A DNA stretch of 64,000 nucleotides from Streptococcus suis (GTDB lineage: Bacteria > Bacillota > Bacilli > Lactobacillales > Streptococcaceae). The stretch covers positions 124,001 to 188,000 of the forward strand of contig NZ_JAGFUX010000004.1 of NCBI RefSeq assembly GCF_017601095.1, in the 5' to 3' direction. The number at the start of each line of letters is the position of its first letter. Position 1 is the first letter of the stretch. This document shows positions 44,167 through 58,763 of the stretch, piece after piece. Position numbers and translations under genes: made by a program. Under the pieces are notes generated by a model that worked only from the letters and a program-made list of their open reading frames with translations, did no database searches and was not told the origin of the DNA.

Positions 44167-45654
44167 TTATTTCAATAAGCCACGTTCACGATACCAGACA
44201 TCAGGTGTCCAAACCCACTTGCAGCCGTAGCTTTCTAGCAAATCAAAGGCTGCTTCAGGTCCCATGGTTCCTGCTGGGTAGGTGTGGAGTGGGACTTGGT
44301 TATTTGCCCACAAATCAACAATGCGGTCAATCAAGCTCCAGCTTGCTTTCACTTCTTCCCAATGGCTAAAGTTAGTAGAATCACCATTTAGCACATCGAA
44401 AAATAGTTTTTCGTAGGCTTCAGGTGAATTACCAAGTGCCGTTGCATTGTGGCGGAAGTTGAGTTTGGCAGGAGTAAGAGCAAAGTGGGAACCAACTTCC
44501 TTACCGTTGATAGAGAGCATAAAGCCTTCAGTTGGTTGGATGAAGATGGTCAAGACATTGGCTTCAGAAGGCTGACCAAAAATATCTTCCGCATGTTTGA
44601 AAGTGATGGTCACGCGCGTACCCTTTTCGGTCAGGCGTTTACCTGTACGGAAGAAGAAGGGAACATCACGGAAGCGGTCGGTATCAACGAAGAAGACACC
44701 TCCTGCAAAGGTTTCCGTCTGAGAACCTTCTGCGATATTGGGTTCATCCAAGTAGCTAACATAGTCTTTTCCGTCGATGGAACCTGCTTCATATTGGCCA
44801 CGGATGAAGTTGCGCTTGAGGTCCTCATCAGAAGGCTGACGAAGGTGTTGGAAGACCTTGATTTTCTCCGCACGGACATCTTCCTCTTTGAAGCTGGCTG
44901 GCTTATCCATTGCTAAAAGGGAAAGAACTTGGAGGGCATGGTTTTGCACCATATCTTTTAAGGCGCCAGAATGATCGTAGTAGCCCCCACGGTCCTCAAC
45001 ACCAATCGCTTCAGCAAATGTAATTTGAACGTTATCAATGTAATCACGGTTCCAGATATGCTCAAAAATGATATTGGCAAAGCGAACCGCAAAGATATTT
45101 TGCACCATTTCCTTACCTAGGTAATGGTCGATACGGTAGATTTGGTCTTCATTGAAGGCTGCTGCCAATTCATCATTGAGTTTGGTAGCTGTAGCAAGGC
45201 TAGTTCCGAAAGGTTTTTCAATAATCAAGCGTTCAAAACCTTGTCCATCAACGATTTGTTCAGATTTGAGATGTTTGGCAATGGTTCCGAAGAATTCAGG
45301 AGCCATGGATAAGAAGAAGACTTTGTTGTGCTGAGTGTCGTATTTTTCACATAAGTCATCTTGTAATTTTCTAAGAGCAACGTAATGTTCGGTATCATTT
45401 ACATCATGGCTCTGGTAGTAGAAATGACTTGCAAATTCATGAGCTTGACGTGGTGTGTCAGGCAAATCACCTAGTGATTCAATGACAGTTTGTTCAAAAA
45501 ATTCCTTGGTCCAAGGTCTGCGAGCTGTACCAATTACTGCAAAATTTTCTCGGATATGGCCTGCCTTATAAAGACGGAAGAGGGATGGATAGAGTTTGCG
45601 CTTGGCAAGGTCGCCACTAGCACCAAAAATTGTAAACAATACATGTGATGACAT
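44167..45654 (-). CDS. zwf: Glucose-6-phosphate 1-dehydrogenase
   Basis: First enzyme of the oxidative pentose-phosphate pathway, supplying NADPH. The 495-residue protein has the nucleotide-binding GASGDLAKRKLYPSLF near residues 10-25 and the active-site RIDHYLGKEMVQN near 176-188 with the catalytic His region. Length is normal. A TATACT -10 lies upstream on the minus strand near 45690. The gene is flanked by a terminator and appears to be transcribed alone or with the upstream permease group. Confidence 0.97.
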   Translation of the reverse strand: MSSHVLFTIFGASGDLAKRKLYPSLFRLYKAGHIRENFAVIGTARRPWTKEFFEQTVIESLGDLPDTPRQAHEFASHFYYQSHDVNDTEHYVALRKLQDDLCEKYDTQHNKVFFLSMAPEFFGTIAKHLKSEQIVDGQGFERLIIEKPFGTSLATATKLNDELAAAFNEDQIYRIDHYLGKEMVQNIFAVRFANIIFEHIWNRDYIDNVQITFAEAIGVEDRGGYYDHSGALKDMVQNHALQVLSLLAMDKPASFKEEDVRAEKIKVFQHLRQPSDEDLKRNFIRGQYEAGSIDGKDYVSYLDEPNIAEGSQTETFAGGVFFVDTDRFRDVPFFFRTGKRLTEKGTRVTITFKHAEDIFGQPSEANVLTIFIQPTEGFMLSINGKEVGSHFALTPAKLNFRHNATALGNSPEAYEKLFFDVLNGDSTNFSHWEEVKASWSLIDRIVDLWANNQVPLHTYPAGTMGPEAAFDLLESYGCKWVWTPDVWYRERGLLK

Positions 45655-45732
45655 AATTTCATTCCTATCTGTTGAATATCAGTAATAGTATACCACAAAT
45701 TGTCAGAAAATTCACTTTTTGCAAGGATTTTC

Positions 45733-46548
45733 TTAAAAAACGCGATAAACATAGGGGTTGTCAGGTTCCTGGACCGATTGGATACTTTGGGTTTCTATGG
45801 TTGGCAAACTCTGTCCAAGGGCTGTATGGTAAGTCACTTTAATTGTCCCCTCTACTTTGACCCAACTATTATCTGAAAAGGTCTGGTTGGTGCCAGTCAC
45901 CAATAAACCATAGACACCTGAGTCAGCGATACAGTGGATAATGCCAAAGCGGAAGAGGAAAAATTGCTGGCTATTGTCAGGGTCATTGTAGACAAATCCG
46001 ACCATTTCAATCGTTTTTCCTGAAAATTCACTTGGAAAATCATAGATGGCTTCCATGACTTCCATATAGTTTTCATTGGTAATCTGGATTTTTTCCTGGG
46101 CTAAATAATGGTCAGCAATCTCACGCATTTCAGATTGGTAGGTGGATTTTGTAAAGTAAATGGATGTATCTGGTTTCAGGTATTGCACGGTTGTCCCTTC
46201 TTGGGCCTGAGTAGCAGTGTCATTTTCAGCAGCTAAAGGGAAATGATAGCCCTTGGCGGCGACAGTTGTTGAATCGAGGCTCACCGTTGGAAAAAGCCAG
46301 GCAACTGCTAAGGGAATCAGTAGAAGGCAGATGCTAGATGCTTTTGCCAACCGACTGGTTAAATGACTGTGGGTTTCCAATTGCTTCATCCAGACAACTA
46401 ATTGCACTAGCGCCAAGATAAAAGCGAGAATCATGGATAAAAATGCCAAGTAGGTGTAGTGCAAGTTGATGTACTGGTCCAACTTACCAGACACGTAGAG
46501 ATACATGGTCATTTCAAAATATGCTGCTAATACCAAAAATCGAATCAT
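45733..46548 (-). CDS. TIGR03943/DUF1980 family protein (YcgQ-like)
   Basis: A 271-residue protein with two or three N-terminal transmembrane helices and a C-terminal extracytoplasmic domain containing EFSGKTIEMVGFVYND and the FGIIHCIADSGVYGLLV segment with one Cys. It is the partner of YraQ/DUF318 permeases, as in Bacillus YcgQ-YcgR; the transported substrate is not known. ATG 46548 overlaps the permease stop in ATGA fashion, which decides the start. Confidence 0.85.
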   Translation of the reverse strand: MIRFLVLAAYFEMTMYLYVSGKLDQYINLHYTYLAFLSMILAFILALVQLVVWMKQLETHSHLTSRLAKASSICLLLIPLAVAWLFPTVSLDSTTVAAKGYHFPLAAENDTATQAQEGTTVQYLKPDTSIYFTKSTYQSEMREIADHYLAQEKIQITNENYMEVMEAIYDFPSEFSGKTIEMVGFVYNDPDNSQQFFLFRFGIIHCIADSGVYGLLVTGTNQTFSDNSWVKVEGTIKVTYHTALGQSLPTIETQSIQSVQEPDNPYVYRVF

Positions 46549-47450
46549 ACTAGACCTCCAATCAACCAGCAATAGACAAGGACAAGTAAAGACACTAGAC
46601 CGACATAAGCACCGATGAACCATGATTTGAAATAGGATTTCATCATCAGAAGATTTTTGACGTCGACAATAGGGCCAATGATGAGAAAGGCCATTACTGG
46701 CGCAAAACCAAAACTAGACAGCAAAGATGCTCCGATAAAAGCATCTGCTTCTGAACAAAGCGAGAGTAGGAAAGCAAGAACCATCATCAGTAAAATTGCT
46801 GTTAGAGGACTGTGTCCGATACTGGTTAACAAGGCTGTCGGAACATAGACCTGCACCAGACTGGCAAATAAACAACCGAATACTAAATAACGCCCCGTAT
46901 CAAAGAACTCATCAATGGCGTGTATAAGAGCATGTCCTATTTTTTTCCAAATTGATTTTGTCACCAAGCTATGCTGGCGATTGTCTTCTAAAGGACGCTT
47001 TAGTATAGGCTCTTTGACAAAATAAGCCAAAATCAAGCCCACTACCATGGCAAGCAATAGTGAGCCAAGGGCACGATAGATAAGAAAGATCCAGGAATTT
47101 CCAAAAGCAATAAAGGTCGCAAACAGTACAATTGGATTAATCACAGGAGCTGTGATTAAAAAGGGAATGGCGGTGTATTGTGGGACTTTTTTCTCCAAGA
47201 GTCGATTGACGATAGGGACGATACCGCACTCACAAGAAGGAAAAATTAAACCAACAAAACTTCCAAAGATAACAGCTAAAATTGGCTGTTTAGGCAGAAA
47301 GCATCTAACTAGATCAGGACTGACAAAAACCTCGATGAAACCGGACAGGATGGAACCAATCAAAACAAAGGGCAGGGCCTCGATGATAATGGATAGGAAA
47401 ATCGCACCAGCTTGCAGGATGGAAGTAGGCAAGTTTTCAAAACCAAACAT
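46545..47450 (-). CDS. YraQ/DUF318-family permease (YcgR-like)
   Basis: A 301-residue integral membrane protein with about eight helices and the paired family motifs: GLIFPSCECGIVPIVNRL with two Cys (about 72-90), ITAPVINPIV, and FLLSLCSEADAFIGASL. The Cys/Pro motifs suggest transport of a soft metal, metalloid or thiol compound, but no substrate is proved. It starts five bases after a 43-residue gene and overlaps the TIGR03943 gene, forming a three-gene operon. Confidence 0.87.
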   Translation of the reverse strand: MFGFENLPTSILQAGAIFLSIIIEALPFVLIGSILSGFIEVFVSPDLVRCFLPKQPILAVIFGSFVGLIFPSCECGIVPIVNRLLEKKVPQYTAIPFLITAPVINPIVLFATFIAFGNSWIFLIYRALGSLLLAMVVGLILAYFVKEPILKRPLEDNRQHSLVTKSIWKKIGHALIHAIDEFFDTGRYLVFGCLFASLVQVYVPTALLTSIGHSPLTAILLMMVLAFLLSLCSEADAFIGASLLSSFGFAPVMAFLIIGPIVDVKNLLMMKSYFKSWFIGAYVGLVSLLVLVYCWLIGGLV

Positions 47451-47455
47451 ATGGC

Positions 47456-47587
47456 CTACTCAGCACTTTCATCTTGCTGGGGAGCTGATTTTGGATCCGG
47501 AAATTCCACTTTTTCCATCTCATCAAATGATGCAAAGGTTTCAAATAATTTCTCTAAATCATCTTGACGTTTATAAGTAACAGGCAT
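47456..47587 (-). CDS. 43-residue acidic protein (possible SPJ_0845 family)
   Basis: The minus-strand frame from ATG 47587 encodes MPVTYKRQDDLEKLFETFAS and on, ending QQDESAE, with GGAGGTGG at ideal distance before it. I recall similar short streptococcal proteins annotated as SPJ_0845 family, without known function. It is soluble and acidic. The permease starts five bases after its stop, so it is the first gene of the permease operon and is probably real. Confidence 0.7.
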   Translation of the reverse strand: MPVTYKRQDDLEKLFETFASFDEMEKVEFPDPKSAPQQDESAE

Positions 47588-47612
47588 AAGCCACCTCCAA
47601 AAATTATGTTGA

Positions 47613-49670
<2,058 letters not shown>

Positions 49671-49680
49671 GGTATAGAAT

Positions 49681-50724
49681 ATGGAAGTTCAAAAAAGAGC
49701 ACGATTGATTTATAATCCAACCTCTGGTCAGGAAATCATGAAGAAAAATGTGGCAGACGTACTGGAAATTCTAGAAAGTTATGGCTATGAAACCTCTGCT
49801 TTCCAGACAACCGCTGCAAAAGATTCTGCCAAGAATGAGGCGAAACGAGCAGCAGAAGCGGGATTTGACTTGATTATCGCAGCGGGCGGAGACGGAACCA
49901 TTAATGAAGTGGTCAATGGAATTGCTCCTTTAGAAAAACGACCTAAAATGGCTATCATTCCGACAGGAACCACCAATGACTATGCTCGTGCCCTCAAGGT
50001 CCCTCGTGGTAATCCAGTTGAAGCAGCTAAATTGATTGGCAAAAATCAGACGATTTTGATGGATATTGGCTTGGCTAAGAACCATAAAAAAGGAGTTTAT
50101 CAAGAACATTACTTCATTAATATCGCTGCCGCAGGAACTCTGACAGAATTGAACTACAGTGTACCAAGTCAACTTAAGACAATGTTCGGGTATTTAGCAT
50201 ATGTGGTAAAAGGAGCAGAGCTTTTGCCACAAGTTCAATTCACACCTGTCTTGGTTGAGCATGATCATGGTATTTTTGAAGGCAAGATTTCTATGATGTT
50301 CGTCGCTTTGACCAATTCTATAGGAGGTTTTGAACAGATTGTCCCTGATGCCAAGCTAGACGATGGGCAGTTTACCTTGATTATGGTAAAAACCGATAAT
50401 TTGTTTGAGATATTGCACCTGATTCGACTGGTCATTGATGGAGGCAAACATATCGATAGCGATAAGATTGAATATATTAAAACAAAGTCATTGCATGTTC
50501 GCTCTCTGGATGCTCAACATCCGATGTTGTTAAACTTGGATGGCGAGTATGGTGGTAATGCACCTGTGGAATTATTTAACCTCAAGAACCATATTGAATT
50601 TTTTGCTGATACGGATGAGATTGCCGATCATGCGATTACGGTTGATACAGAAGAACTCAATCTGGAACAGATGACCAGAAAGTTCTTGGAAGAATCAGCC
50701 CGGTTTGATAAGACTATTAAATAG
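49681..50724 (+). CDS. dagK: Diacylglycerol/lipid kinase
   Basis: A 347-residue member of the DgkB/YegS lipid kinase family that recycles diacylglycerol to phosphatidic acid. The nucleotide-binding AAGGDGTINEVVNG is at about 66-79, followed by PTGTTNDYARAL and the C-terminal beta-sandwich with NLDGEYGG. An AAGG site overlaps the end of ligA, so the two genes are probably co-transcribed. A terminator follows. Confidence 0.9.
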   Translation: MEVQKRARLIYNPTSGQEIMKKNVADVLEILESYGYETSAFQTTAAKDSAKNEAKRAAEAGFDLIIAAGGDGTINEVVNGIAPLEKRPKMAIIPTGTTNDYARALKVPRGNPVEAAKLIGKNQTILMDIGLAKNHKKGVYQEHYFINIAAAGTLTELNYSVPSQLKTMFGYLAYVVKGAELLPQVQFTPVLVEHDHGIFEGKISMMFVALTNSIGGFEQIVPDAKLDDGQFTLIMVKTDNLFEILHLIRLVIDGGKHIDSDKIEYIKTKSLHVRSLDAQHPMLLNLDGEYGGNAPVELFNLKNHIEFFADTDEIADHAITVDTEELNLEQMTRKFLEESARFDKTIK

Positions 50725-50726
50725 GA

Positions 50727-50758
50727 AGAAAAGAGCCAAAAGGCTCTTTTTCTTTTTG
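50727..50758 (+). terminator. Terminator of ligA-dagK
   Basis: AAAAGAGCC pairs with GGCTCTTTT around AAAA, followed by a T-rich tail. Confidence 0.92.
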
Positions 50759-50797
50759 TCAAAAGCTGAATATAGCGTTTACATTGATCGTATTTTC

Positions 50798-50826
50798 TTG
50801 ACAAACGCATTTAATAGGAGTATGCT
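50798..50826 (+). promoter_or_regulatory. Promoter of the ATP synthase operon
   Basis: TTGACA (50798-50803) and TATGCT (50821-50826) with 17-base spacing, about 35 bases before atpE. Confidence 0.75.
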
Positions 50827-50859
50827 TACATGGTATAAAAAATTAAAGGAGAATTCAAC

Positions 50860-51060
50860 ATGAATTTAGGTGCATTGGCTTTAGGTTTGGCCTGTCTTGG
50901 AGTAAGTATCGGTGAGGGTCTTTTGGTAGCTTCTTACCTTAGTTCGACTGCTCGTCAACCAGAGATGCAAAGCAAATTAATGGCTGGTGTATTTTTGGGT
51001 GTAGCCTTTATCGAAGGTACTTTCTTCGTAACACTCGCGATGGCATTTGTACTCGGTTAA
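50860..51060 (+). CDS. atpE: ATP synthase subunit c
   Basis: Forms the proton-carrying ring of the membrane Fo sector. The 66-residue hairpin of two helices carries the ion-binding Glu52 (VAFIEGTF) in helix 2 and the polar loop ARQPEM at 31-36. AAAGGAG precedes the start. It is the first gene of the atpEBFHAGDC operon; streptococci lack atpI and place the c gene before the a gene. The enzyme mainly pumps protons outward for acid tolerance in these fermenters. Confidence 0.97.
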   Translation: MNLGALALGLACLGVSIGEGLLVASYLSSTARQPEMQSKLMAGVFLGVAFIEGTFFVTLAMAFVLG

Positions 51061-51094
51061 GAAAAAGAGAGATTAGAAAAAGGGGGAACCTCCA

Positions 51095-51811
51095 TTGGAA
51101 GAACATGCAAGTCCAACCCTTACCCTTGGTCCCGTAACCTTTGACTTGACCATGGTATTGGTTTCATTCATTACCATTTTCGTTATTTTCCTCCTGGTTT
51201 TCTGGGCAAGTCGCCGTATGGAATTAAAACCTAAAGGAAAACAAAATGTCCTGGAATATATTTATGAATTAACCATAAATTTCACCAAGGGAAATCTGGG
51301 TGATGAAGATGCAAAACGCTATTCACTCTTCTTTTTCACAGTCTTTACCTTTCTCTTAGTTGCCAATAATTTGGGTTTGATGACCAAAATCGAAACAGCA
51401 GAAGGACACAATCTTTGGACCTCACCAACAGCCAATATGGCCTATGACTTTGGTCTAGCAACGATTGCAATTGTTTTCTGTCATGTAGAAGGTATTCGCC
51501 GTAAAGGTTTCAAAGGTTATTTAAAAGCTTTTGTGACACCTTGGGCCATGACTCCCATGCATATCTTAGAAGAAGTGACAAATTTAGCATCTCTGGCCTT
51601 GCGTTTGTATGGTAATATCTACGCGGGTGAAGTACTGGTGTCTCTTCTCTTACAATTGTCTCAACAGAGCGCTCTAGCATATCCGATTGCCTTTCTTTTG
51701 AACGTGCTTTGGACAGCCTTTTCTGTCTTTATTTCATGTTTACAGGGTTATGTTTTTGTTATGCTGGTGTCCATGTATTTGAGCAATAAAATTGGTGACG
51801 AACACGGATAG
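51095..51811 (+). CDS. atpB: ATP synthase subunit a
   Basis: Proton channel of Fo. The 238-residue protein has five or six helices and the essential Arg in [14 protein letters not shown] near residue 173. The start is TTG 51095, placed after AAAGGGGG; it gives [16 protein letters not shown], which aligns with remembered streptococcal a subunits, and no ATG lies at a suitable place. TTG may limit translation relative to the abundant c subunit. Confidence 0.95.
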   Translation: MEEHASPTLTLGPVTFDLTMVLVSFITIFVIFLLVFWASRRMELKPKGKQNVLEYIYELTINFTKGNLGDEDAKRYSLFFFTVFTFLLVANNLGLMTKIETAEGHNLWTSPTANMAYDFGLATIAIVFCHVEGIRRKGFKGYLKAFVTPWAMTPMHILEEVTNLASLALRLYGNIYAGEVLVSLLLQLSQQSALAYPIAFLLNVLWTAFSVFISCLQGYVFVMLVSMYLSNKIGDEHG

Positions 51812-51829
51812 GAAAGGAAGAAAAGATTT

Positions 51830-52333
51830 ATGATTAGACTACTCAGTACAAGTAGTACCATTCTCGGCAATTTTATCCTTGTAACGGCTTCGTTCGGCCT
51901 GTTGATTCTATTGATTCGTATCTTTGCTTGGAATCGTATTACAGGTATTTTTGAAGAACGTGAGCAAAAAATTTCAGGTGATATTGATGCTGCGGAAGAA
52001 AAATTGCAAGTTGCATCAGATTTGGTAGAACAGCGTGAATCTGAGTTAGCACAAGGGCGAGTAGAAGCGCAGCAAATTGTACAAGATGCTGTTGAACGTG
52101 CAAAACTTGAAAAAAAACGTATCTTAGAACAGGCAGATGTTGAAATTCAAGGCTTAAAAACTAAGGCTCAAATGGAAATTGAAGCTGAAAAACGCGAAGC
52201 CCAAGAAAATCTTCGTGTCCAAGTTGCAGATTTGGCTGTAGACTTGGCAGGAAAAATTATCTTAGAAGATTTGAGCCAGGAAGCCCATCAAGCTTTGATT
52301 GATCGGTATATTGACAAGCTAGGAGACAAATAA
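51830..52333 (+). CDS. atpF: ATP synthase subunit b
   Basis: Stator stalk. The 167-residue protein has one N-terminal transmembrane helix (about 9-29) and a long charged coiled coil to the end, the normal subunit b layout. AGGAAGG precedes ATG 51830. atpH starts two bases after the stop. Confidence 0.95.
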   Translation: MIRLLSTSSTILGNFILVTASFGLLILLIRIFAWNRITGIFEEREQKISGDIDAAEEKLQVASDLVEQRESELAQGRVEAQQIVQDAVERAKLEKKRILEQADVEIQGLKTKAQMEIEAEKREAQENLRVQVADLAVDLAGKIILEDLSQEAHQALIDRYIDKLGDK

Positions 52334-52334
52334 G

Positions 52335-52868
52335 ATGAATGCAAGAGAAACTGCCCTCGTGCAAAAATATGCTCAGTCATTCGTTGAAAAAGTAAGTGAT
52401 AAGCAAGAAATCTGGGGCATGTATGACCAGATTTCAGATTTGATTGCGATTATTCACGAAACCAAGTTGAATCGCATCCTCTTGTCACCAACCGTATCAG
52501 CTGCTGAAAAATCAGAATTTGTTCGAACGGTTCGCCAATCTTCCTACTATCAAGTAAATGAACTGATTGAAGAAGTCATTCGCGACGGTCATTCTGACCT
52601 CTTGTTGGAGACTTTAGAAGCAGCCAACCGTTCGATTAGTAAAAGTAAGAATAAGTTTGACGCCCATGTGGTTTCAGTCTATCCTTTGACTTTCGAACAA
52701 AAAGACAGATTGACAAAGCTTGTACAAGAGAAATTTTCTTTGACGGTCCGTTCGATTATCGAAGAACTTGATCCAAGTATTCTTGGTGGTTTTATCATAA
52801 CGGTCAATCACAAGGTGATTGATGCTAGTGTTCGAACCCAGTTGAAAGAAATTAGAAATAAACTTTAA
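52335..52868 (+). CDS. atpH: ATP synthase subunit delta
   Basis: Links F1 to the b stalk. The 177-residue protein has the N-terminal six-helix bundle and the C-terminal [22 protein letters not shown] typical of OSCP/delta. Translation is probably coupled to atpF. Last residues lie 21 bases before atpA. Confidence 0.94.
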   Translation: MNARETALVQKYAQSFVEKVSDKQEIWGMYDQISDLIAIIHETKLNRILLSPTVSAAEKSEFVRTVRQSSYYQVNELIEEVIRDGHSDLLLETLEAANRSISKSKNKFDAHVVSVYPLTFEQKDRLTKLVQEKFSLTVRSIIEELDPSILGGFIITVNHKVIDASVRTQLKEIRNKL

Positions 52869-52889
52869 AAAATAGAAAGTGGTGTTCTT

Positions 52890-54395
52890 TTGGTGATTAA
52901 TGCACAAGAAATTAGCGCTTTACTAAAACAACAAATTGAAGGGTTTCAACCAGACTTTGACTACACAGAGACAGGGGTTGTAACCTATATTGGTGATGGA
53001 ATTGCCAGGGCCCACGGTCTTGACAATGCCATGAGTGGCGAGCTATTAGTCTTTGAAAATGGAACAATCGGTATGGCTCAAAACTTAGAAACCAACGATG
53101 TTGGTATCATCATTTTGGGTGAATTCACTGATATTCGTGAAGGTTCTGTCGTTCGTCGTACTGGCAAAATCATGGAAGTTCCTGTTGGCTCAGCCTTGAT
53201 TGGTCGTGTCATCAATCCACTAGGTCAACCAGTCGATGGACTTGGTGATATTCGGACAAGTAAAACCCGTCCGATTGAATATCCAGCACCAGGTGTTATG
53301 CAACGGAAGTCGGTTAATGAACCACTTCAAACTGGTCTTAAGGCTATTGATGCCTTGGTTCCGATTGGTCGCGGCCAGCGGGAATTGATTATTGGGGACC
53401 GTCAGACAGGTAAAACATCAGTTGCTATCGATGCAATCCTTAACCAAAAAGGACAAGATATGATTTGTATCTATGTGGCGATTGGTCAAAAGGAGTCAAC
53501 GGTTCGTACTCAGGTGGAAACCCTTCGTCAGTACGGTGCCTTGGATTATACAATCGTGGTAACGGCTTCGGCTTCTCAACCGTCTCCCTTGCTTTTCTTG
53601 GCTCCTTATGCTGGTGTTGCGATGGCAGAAGAGTTCATGTATGAAGGCAAACACGTCTTGATTGTCTATGATGATTTGTCAAAACAGGCGGTGGCCTATC
53701 GTGAATTATCCCTCTTGCTTCGTCGACCTCCAGGTCGTGAAGCTTATCCAGGGGATGTCTTCTACTTGCACAGCCGCTTGCTTGAGCGTTCAGCTAAAGT
53801 TTCAGATGAATTAGGTGGCGGTTCCATTACAGCTCTGCCATTTATCGAGACCCAGGCAGGGGATATTTCAGCCTATATCGCAACTAATGTGATTTCAATC
53901 ACGGACGGTCAAATCTTCTTGAAGGATGACTTGTTCAACTCTGGTATCCGTCCAGCCATTGATGCGGGTTCTTCTGTATCACGTGTAGGTGGTTCGGCTC
54001 AAATTAAAGCTATGAAGAAGGTGGCAGGTACTCTTCGAATCGATTTGGCTTCTTATCGGGAACTAGAAGCCTTCACGCAATTTGGTTCGGATTTGGATGC
54101 AGCTACGCAAGCCAAACTCAACCGCGGTCGTCGAACTGTGGAAGTGCTCAAACAGCCCTTGCACAAGCCACTTCCAGTTGAGAAACAGGTCTTGATTCTT
54201 TATGCTCTTACCAATGGTTTCTTGGATTCTGTTCCGATTGCAGATGTCTTGGCATTTGAAGAGGAACTCTATGACTTCTTTGATTTGCACTATGATAATC
54301 TCTTGGAAGTCATCCGTACAACCAAAGATTTGCCAGATACAGACGAGTTGAATGCAGCTATTCAAGCCTTCAAAGACCAGTCTGTTTTCAAGTAA
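52890..54395 (+). CDS. atpA: ATP synthase subunit alpha
   Basis: Non-catalytic nucleotide-binding F1 subunit. The 501-residue protein has Walker A GDRQTGKT near 170 and the [20 protein letters not shown] region. The start is TTG 52890 (then GTG at 52893), after AAAGTGGTG; it aligns [11 protein letters not shown] with remembered streptococcal alpha subunits. This is the second TTG start of the operon. Confidence 0.97.
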   Translation: MVINAQEISALLKQQIEGFQPDFDYTETGVVTYIGDGIARAHGLDNAMSGELLVFENGTIGMAQNLETNDVGIIILGEFTDIREGSVVRRTGKIMEVPVGSALIGRVINPLGQPVDGLGDIRTSKTRPIEYPAPGVMQRKSVNEPLQTGLKAIDALVPIGRGQRELIIGDRQTGKTSVAIDAILNQKGQDMICIYVAIGQKESTVRTQVETLRQYGALDYTIVVTASASQPSPLLFLAPYAGVAMAEEFMYEGKHVLIVYDDLSKQAVAYRELSLLLRRPPGREAYPGDVFYLHSRLLERSAKVSDELGGGSITALPFIETQAGDISAYIATNVISITDGQIFLKDDLFNSGIRPAIDAGSSVSRVGGSAQIKAMKKVAGTLRIDLASYRELEAFTQFGSDLDAATQAKLNRGRRTVEVLKQPLHKPLPVEKQVLILYALTNGFLDSVPIADVLAFEEELYDFFDLHYDNLLEVIRTTKDLPDTDELNAAIQAFKDQSVFK

Positions 54396-54408
54396 AGGAG
54401 TGTAGAGC

Positions 54409-56716
<2,308 letters not shown>

Positions 56717-56725
56717 AGGTGAATC

Positions 56726-57142
56726 ATGGCTCAAATGACCGTTCAAATCGTAACGCCGGATGGCATCAAATACGATCACCACGCTGCCTTTGTTTTGTGT
56801 AAAACAAAAGAAGGTGAGTTGGGAATCTATCCAGGTCACTTGGAATTGATTGCTGTTTTGGAAATCGATGAAATCAAAGTTCGTCGGGTAGATGATGAAA
56901 ACCATGTGGACTGGATTGCGGTCAATGGTGGTATCATCGAAGTAAATAAAGACCTGATTACCATTGTTTCTGACTCAGCAGAGCGGGAACGTGATATTGA
57001 TGTCAGTCGTGCAGAACGTGCCAAATTACGGGCTGAAAGAGAGCTGGAAGAAGCTCACAATGCCCACAATATTGATTTGGAAATGCGCGCCAACATCGCC
57101 TTGCAACGAGCTATTAACCGGATTCGTTGTGGTAATCGTTAA
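56726..57142 (+). CDS. atpC: ATP synthase subunit epsilon
   Basis: Rotor-associated regulator of F1. The 138-residue protein has the N-terminal beta sandwich ([15 protein letters not shown]) and two C-terminal helices. AGAGGTG precedes ATG 56726. A strong terminator ends the operon directly after the stop. Confidence 0.95.
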   Translation: MAQMTVQIVTPDGIKYDHHAAFVLCKTKEGELGIYPGHLELIAVLEIDEIKVRRVDDENHVDWIAVNGGIIEVNKDLITIVSDSAERERDIDVSRAERAKLRAERELEEAHNAHNIDLEMRANIALQRAINRIRCGNR

Positions 57143-57143
57143 C

Positions 57144-57170
57144 AGCTAGGAATTTTCCTAGCTTTTTTTT
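57144..57170 (+). terminator. Terminator of the ATP synthase operon
   Basis: AGCTAGGAA pairs perfectly with TTCCTAGCT and is followed by seven or more T. Confidence 0.95.
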
Positions 57171-57228
57171 GTTTGATAGGATTACAGAAGAAGGTCTGTG
57201 TTTCTTTTGGCAAATTTTGGGGGAAGTT

Positions 57229-57237
57229 TGTTATAAT
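57229..57237 (+). promoter_or_regulatory. Extended -10 promoter of the DUF1146 gene
   Basis: TG-T-TATAAT (57229-57237) is a TG-extended -10, with TTGGCA at 57207 as a loosely spaced -35. Six bases separate it from the ATG at 57244. Confidence 0.65.
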
Positions 57238-57243
57238 AGAGTC

Positions 57244-57465
57244 ATGCTTAATTCGTTATTTCAATTATCCAGTCACTTGTTATTTATATACCTCTCCCAT
57301 ATATTGTTGACATCGGTCATTGATTGGAAATCAGTTTTTAAGGGGAGTCGAGAGACTGGAAAGATTCAGGTCTTACTTCTCTTTTTCGCAATTGCTTTGG
57401 GCTATATCGTGTCAGGCTTCTTCCTAGATATCGTTGCCCTCAGTAAGCTATTTGTACTTCAATAG
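57244..57465 (+). CDS. DUF1146 (YwzB-like) membrane protein
   Basis: A 73-residue protein with two transmembrane helices (about 6-24 and 43-68), of the DUF1146 family that sits between the ATP synthase operon and murA in many Firmicutes. Function unknown. ATG 57244 is the only sensible start, yet it has no SD and lies six bases after a good -10, so the mRNA is predicted to be leaderless. murA follows 14 bases after the stop, with its own ribosome site. Confidence 0.85.
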   Translation: MLNSLFQLSSHLLFIYLSHILLTSVIDWKSVFKGSRETGKIQVLLLFFAIALGYIVSGFFLDIVALSKLFVLQ

Positions 57466-57479
57466 AAAAGAGAGAACTT

Positions 57480-58763
57480 ATGGATCAAATTATAGTAACT
57501 GGAAGTAAAAATCCCTTGCAAGGAAAGGTCGCGATAGAAGGAGCAAAAAATGCTGTTCTGCCCTTGTTAGCAGCTACGATTTTAGCTTCAGAAGGGACTT
57601 CAACTTTAACCAATGTGCCCATTTTATCAGATGTATTTACCATGAATAACGTTGTTCGTGGTTTGGACATCGATGTGACTTTTGATGAAGAAGAAAAACA
57701 GGTTTTCATTGATGCAAGTGGTCAGATTGGTAGTCAGGCACCCTATAAATATGTGAACCAAATGCGGGCTTCAATTGTTGTACTTGGTCCAATTTTGGCA
57801 CGAAATGGTTATGCCAAGGTCTCTATGCCAGGTGGTTGTACAATTGGCAGTCGTCCCATTGATTTACACTTACAAGGTTTGGAAGCGATGGGGGCACGCA
57901 TTACGCAACGCTCAGGTTACATTGAAGCGCATGCGGAGAAATTAAAGGGAGCACATATCTTCATGGATTTCCCAAGCGTAGGTGCTACTCAAAACCTGAT
58001 GATGGCAGCTTGTTTGGCTGAGGGAAAAACTGTTATTGAGAATGTAGCTCGGGAGCCTGAAATTGTTGATTTGGCGATTTTCTTGAACAAGATGGGAGCC
58101 AAAGTACGTGGTGCAGGTACCGAAACCATTACCATTGAAGGTGTTGAACATCTTAAAGGAACAGTTCATCAGGTAGTTCAAGATCGGATTGAAGCGGGAA
58201 CATTTATGGTTGCAGCTGCCATGACAGGTGGTGATGTACTGGTTCAGGATGCTATTTGGGAACATAATCGTCCCCTTCTCTCAAAACTTCAGGAGATGGG
58301 AGTCGAGGTGCTTGAGGAAGACGAAGGTATTCGAATTCGTTCAACTGTGAAAAACCTTAAACCTGTTTCTGTTACAACCCTACCTCATCCAGGATTTCCA
58401 ACGGATATGCAAGCCCAATTTACAGCCTTAATGTCAGTTGTAAAAGGCCAGTCAACCATGGTTGAGACAGTCTTTGAAAATCGCTTTCAGCACTTGGAAG
58501 AAATGAGACGGATGAATGTCCATTCAGAAATTTTGCGTGATACGGCCATTATCCATGGAGGGCAAGCCTTGGAAGGAGCTCAAGTCATGTCAACAGATTT
58601 GAGAGCAAGTGCCGCTCTGATTTTGGCTGGCTTAGTAGCAGAAGGCCAAACAATCGTCGGAAAACTTAGTCATTTGGACCGCGGATATTATAAATTTCAT
58701 GAAAAATTAGCCCAACTTGGTGCTCAAATTGAACGAATCAAAGGAGAAGACAGTGATGTTTAA
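57480..58763 (+). CDS. murA: UDP-N-acetylglucosamine 1-carboxyvinyltransferase
   Basis: Adds enolpyruvate to UDP-GlcNAc, the first committed step of peptidoglycan synthesis. The 427-residue protein has the catalytic Cys120 in [15 protein letters not shown], the residue that fosfomycin alkylates in this family, and the N-terminal [18 protein letters not shown] precedes ATG 57480. Many streptococci carry two MurA paralogs; which one this is cannot be fixed without comparison. epuA overlaps its end by eight bases. Confidence 0.95.
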   Translation: MDQIIVTGSKNPLQGKVAIEGAKNAVLPLLAATILASEGTSTLTNVPILSDVFTMNNVVRGLDIDVTFDEEEKQVFIDASGQIGSQAPYKYVNQMRASIVVLGPILARNGYAKVSMPGGCTIGSRPIDLHLQGLEAMGARITQRSGYIEAHAEKLKGAHIFMDFPSVGATQNLMMAACLAEGKTVIENVAREPEIVDLAIFLNKMGAKVRGAGTETITIEGVEHLKGTVHQVVQDRIEAGTFMVAAAMTGGDVLVQDAIWEHNRPLLSKLQEMGVEVLEEDEGIRIRSTVKNLKPVSVTTLPHPGFPTDMQAQFTALMSVVKGQSTMVETVFENRFQHLEEMRRMNVHSEILRDTAIIHGGQALEGAQVMSTDLRASAALILAGLVAEGQTIVGKLSHLDRGYYKFHEKLAQLGAQIERIKGEDSDV

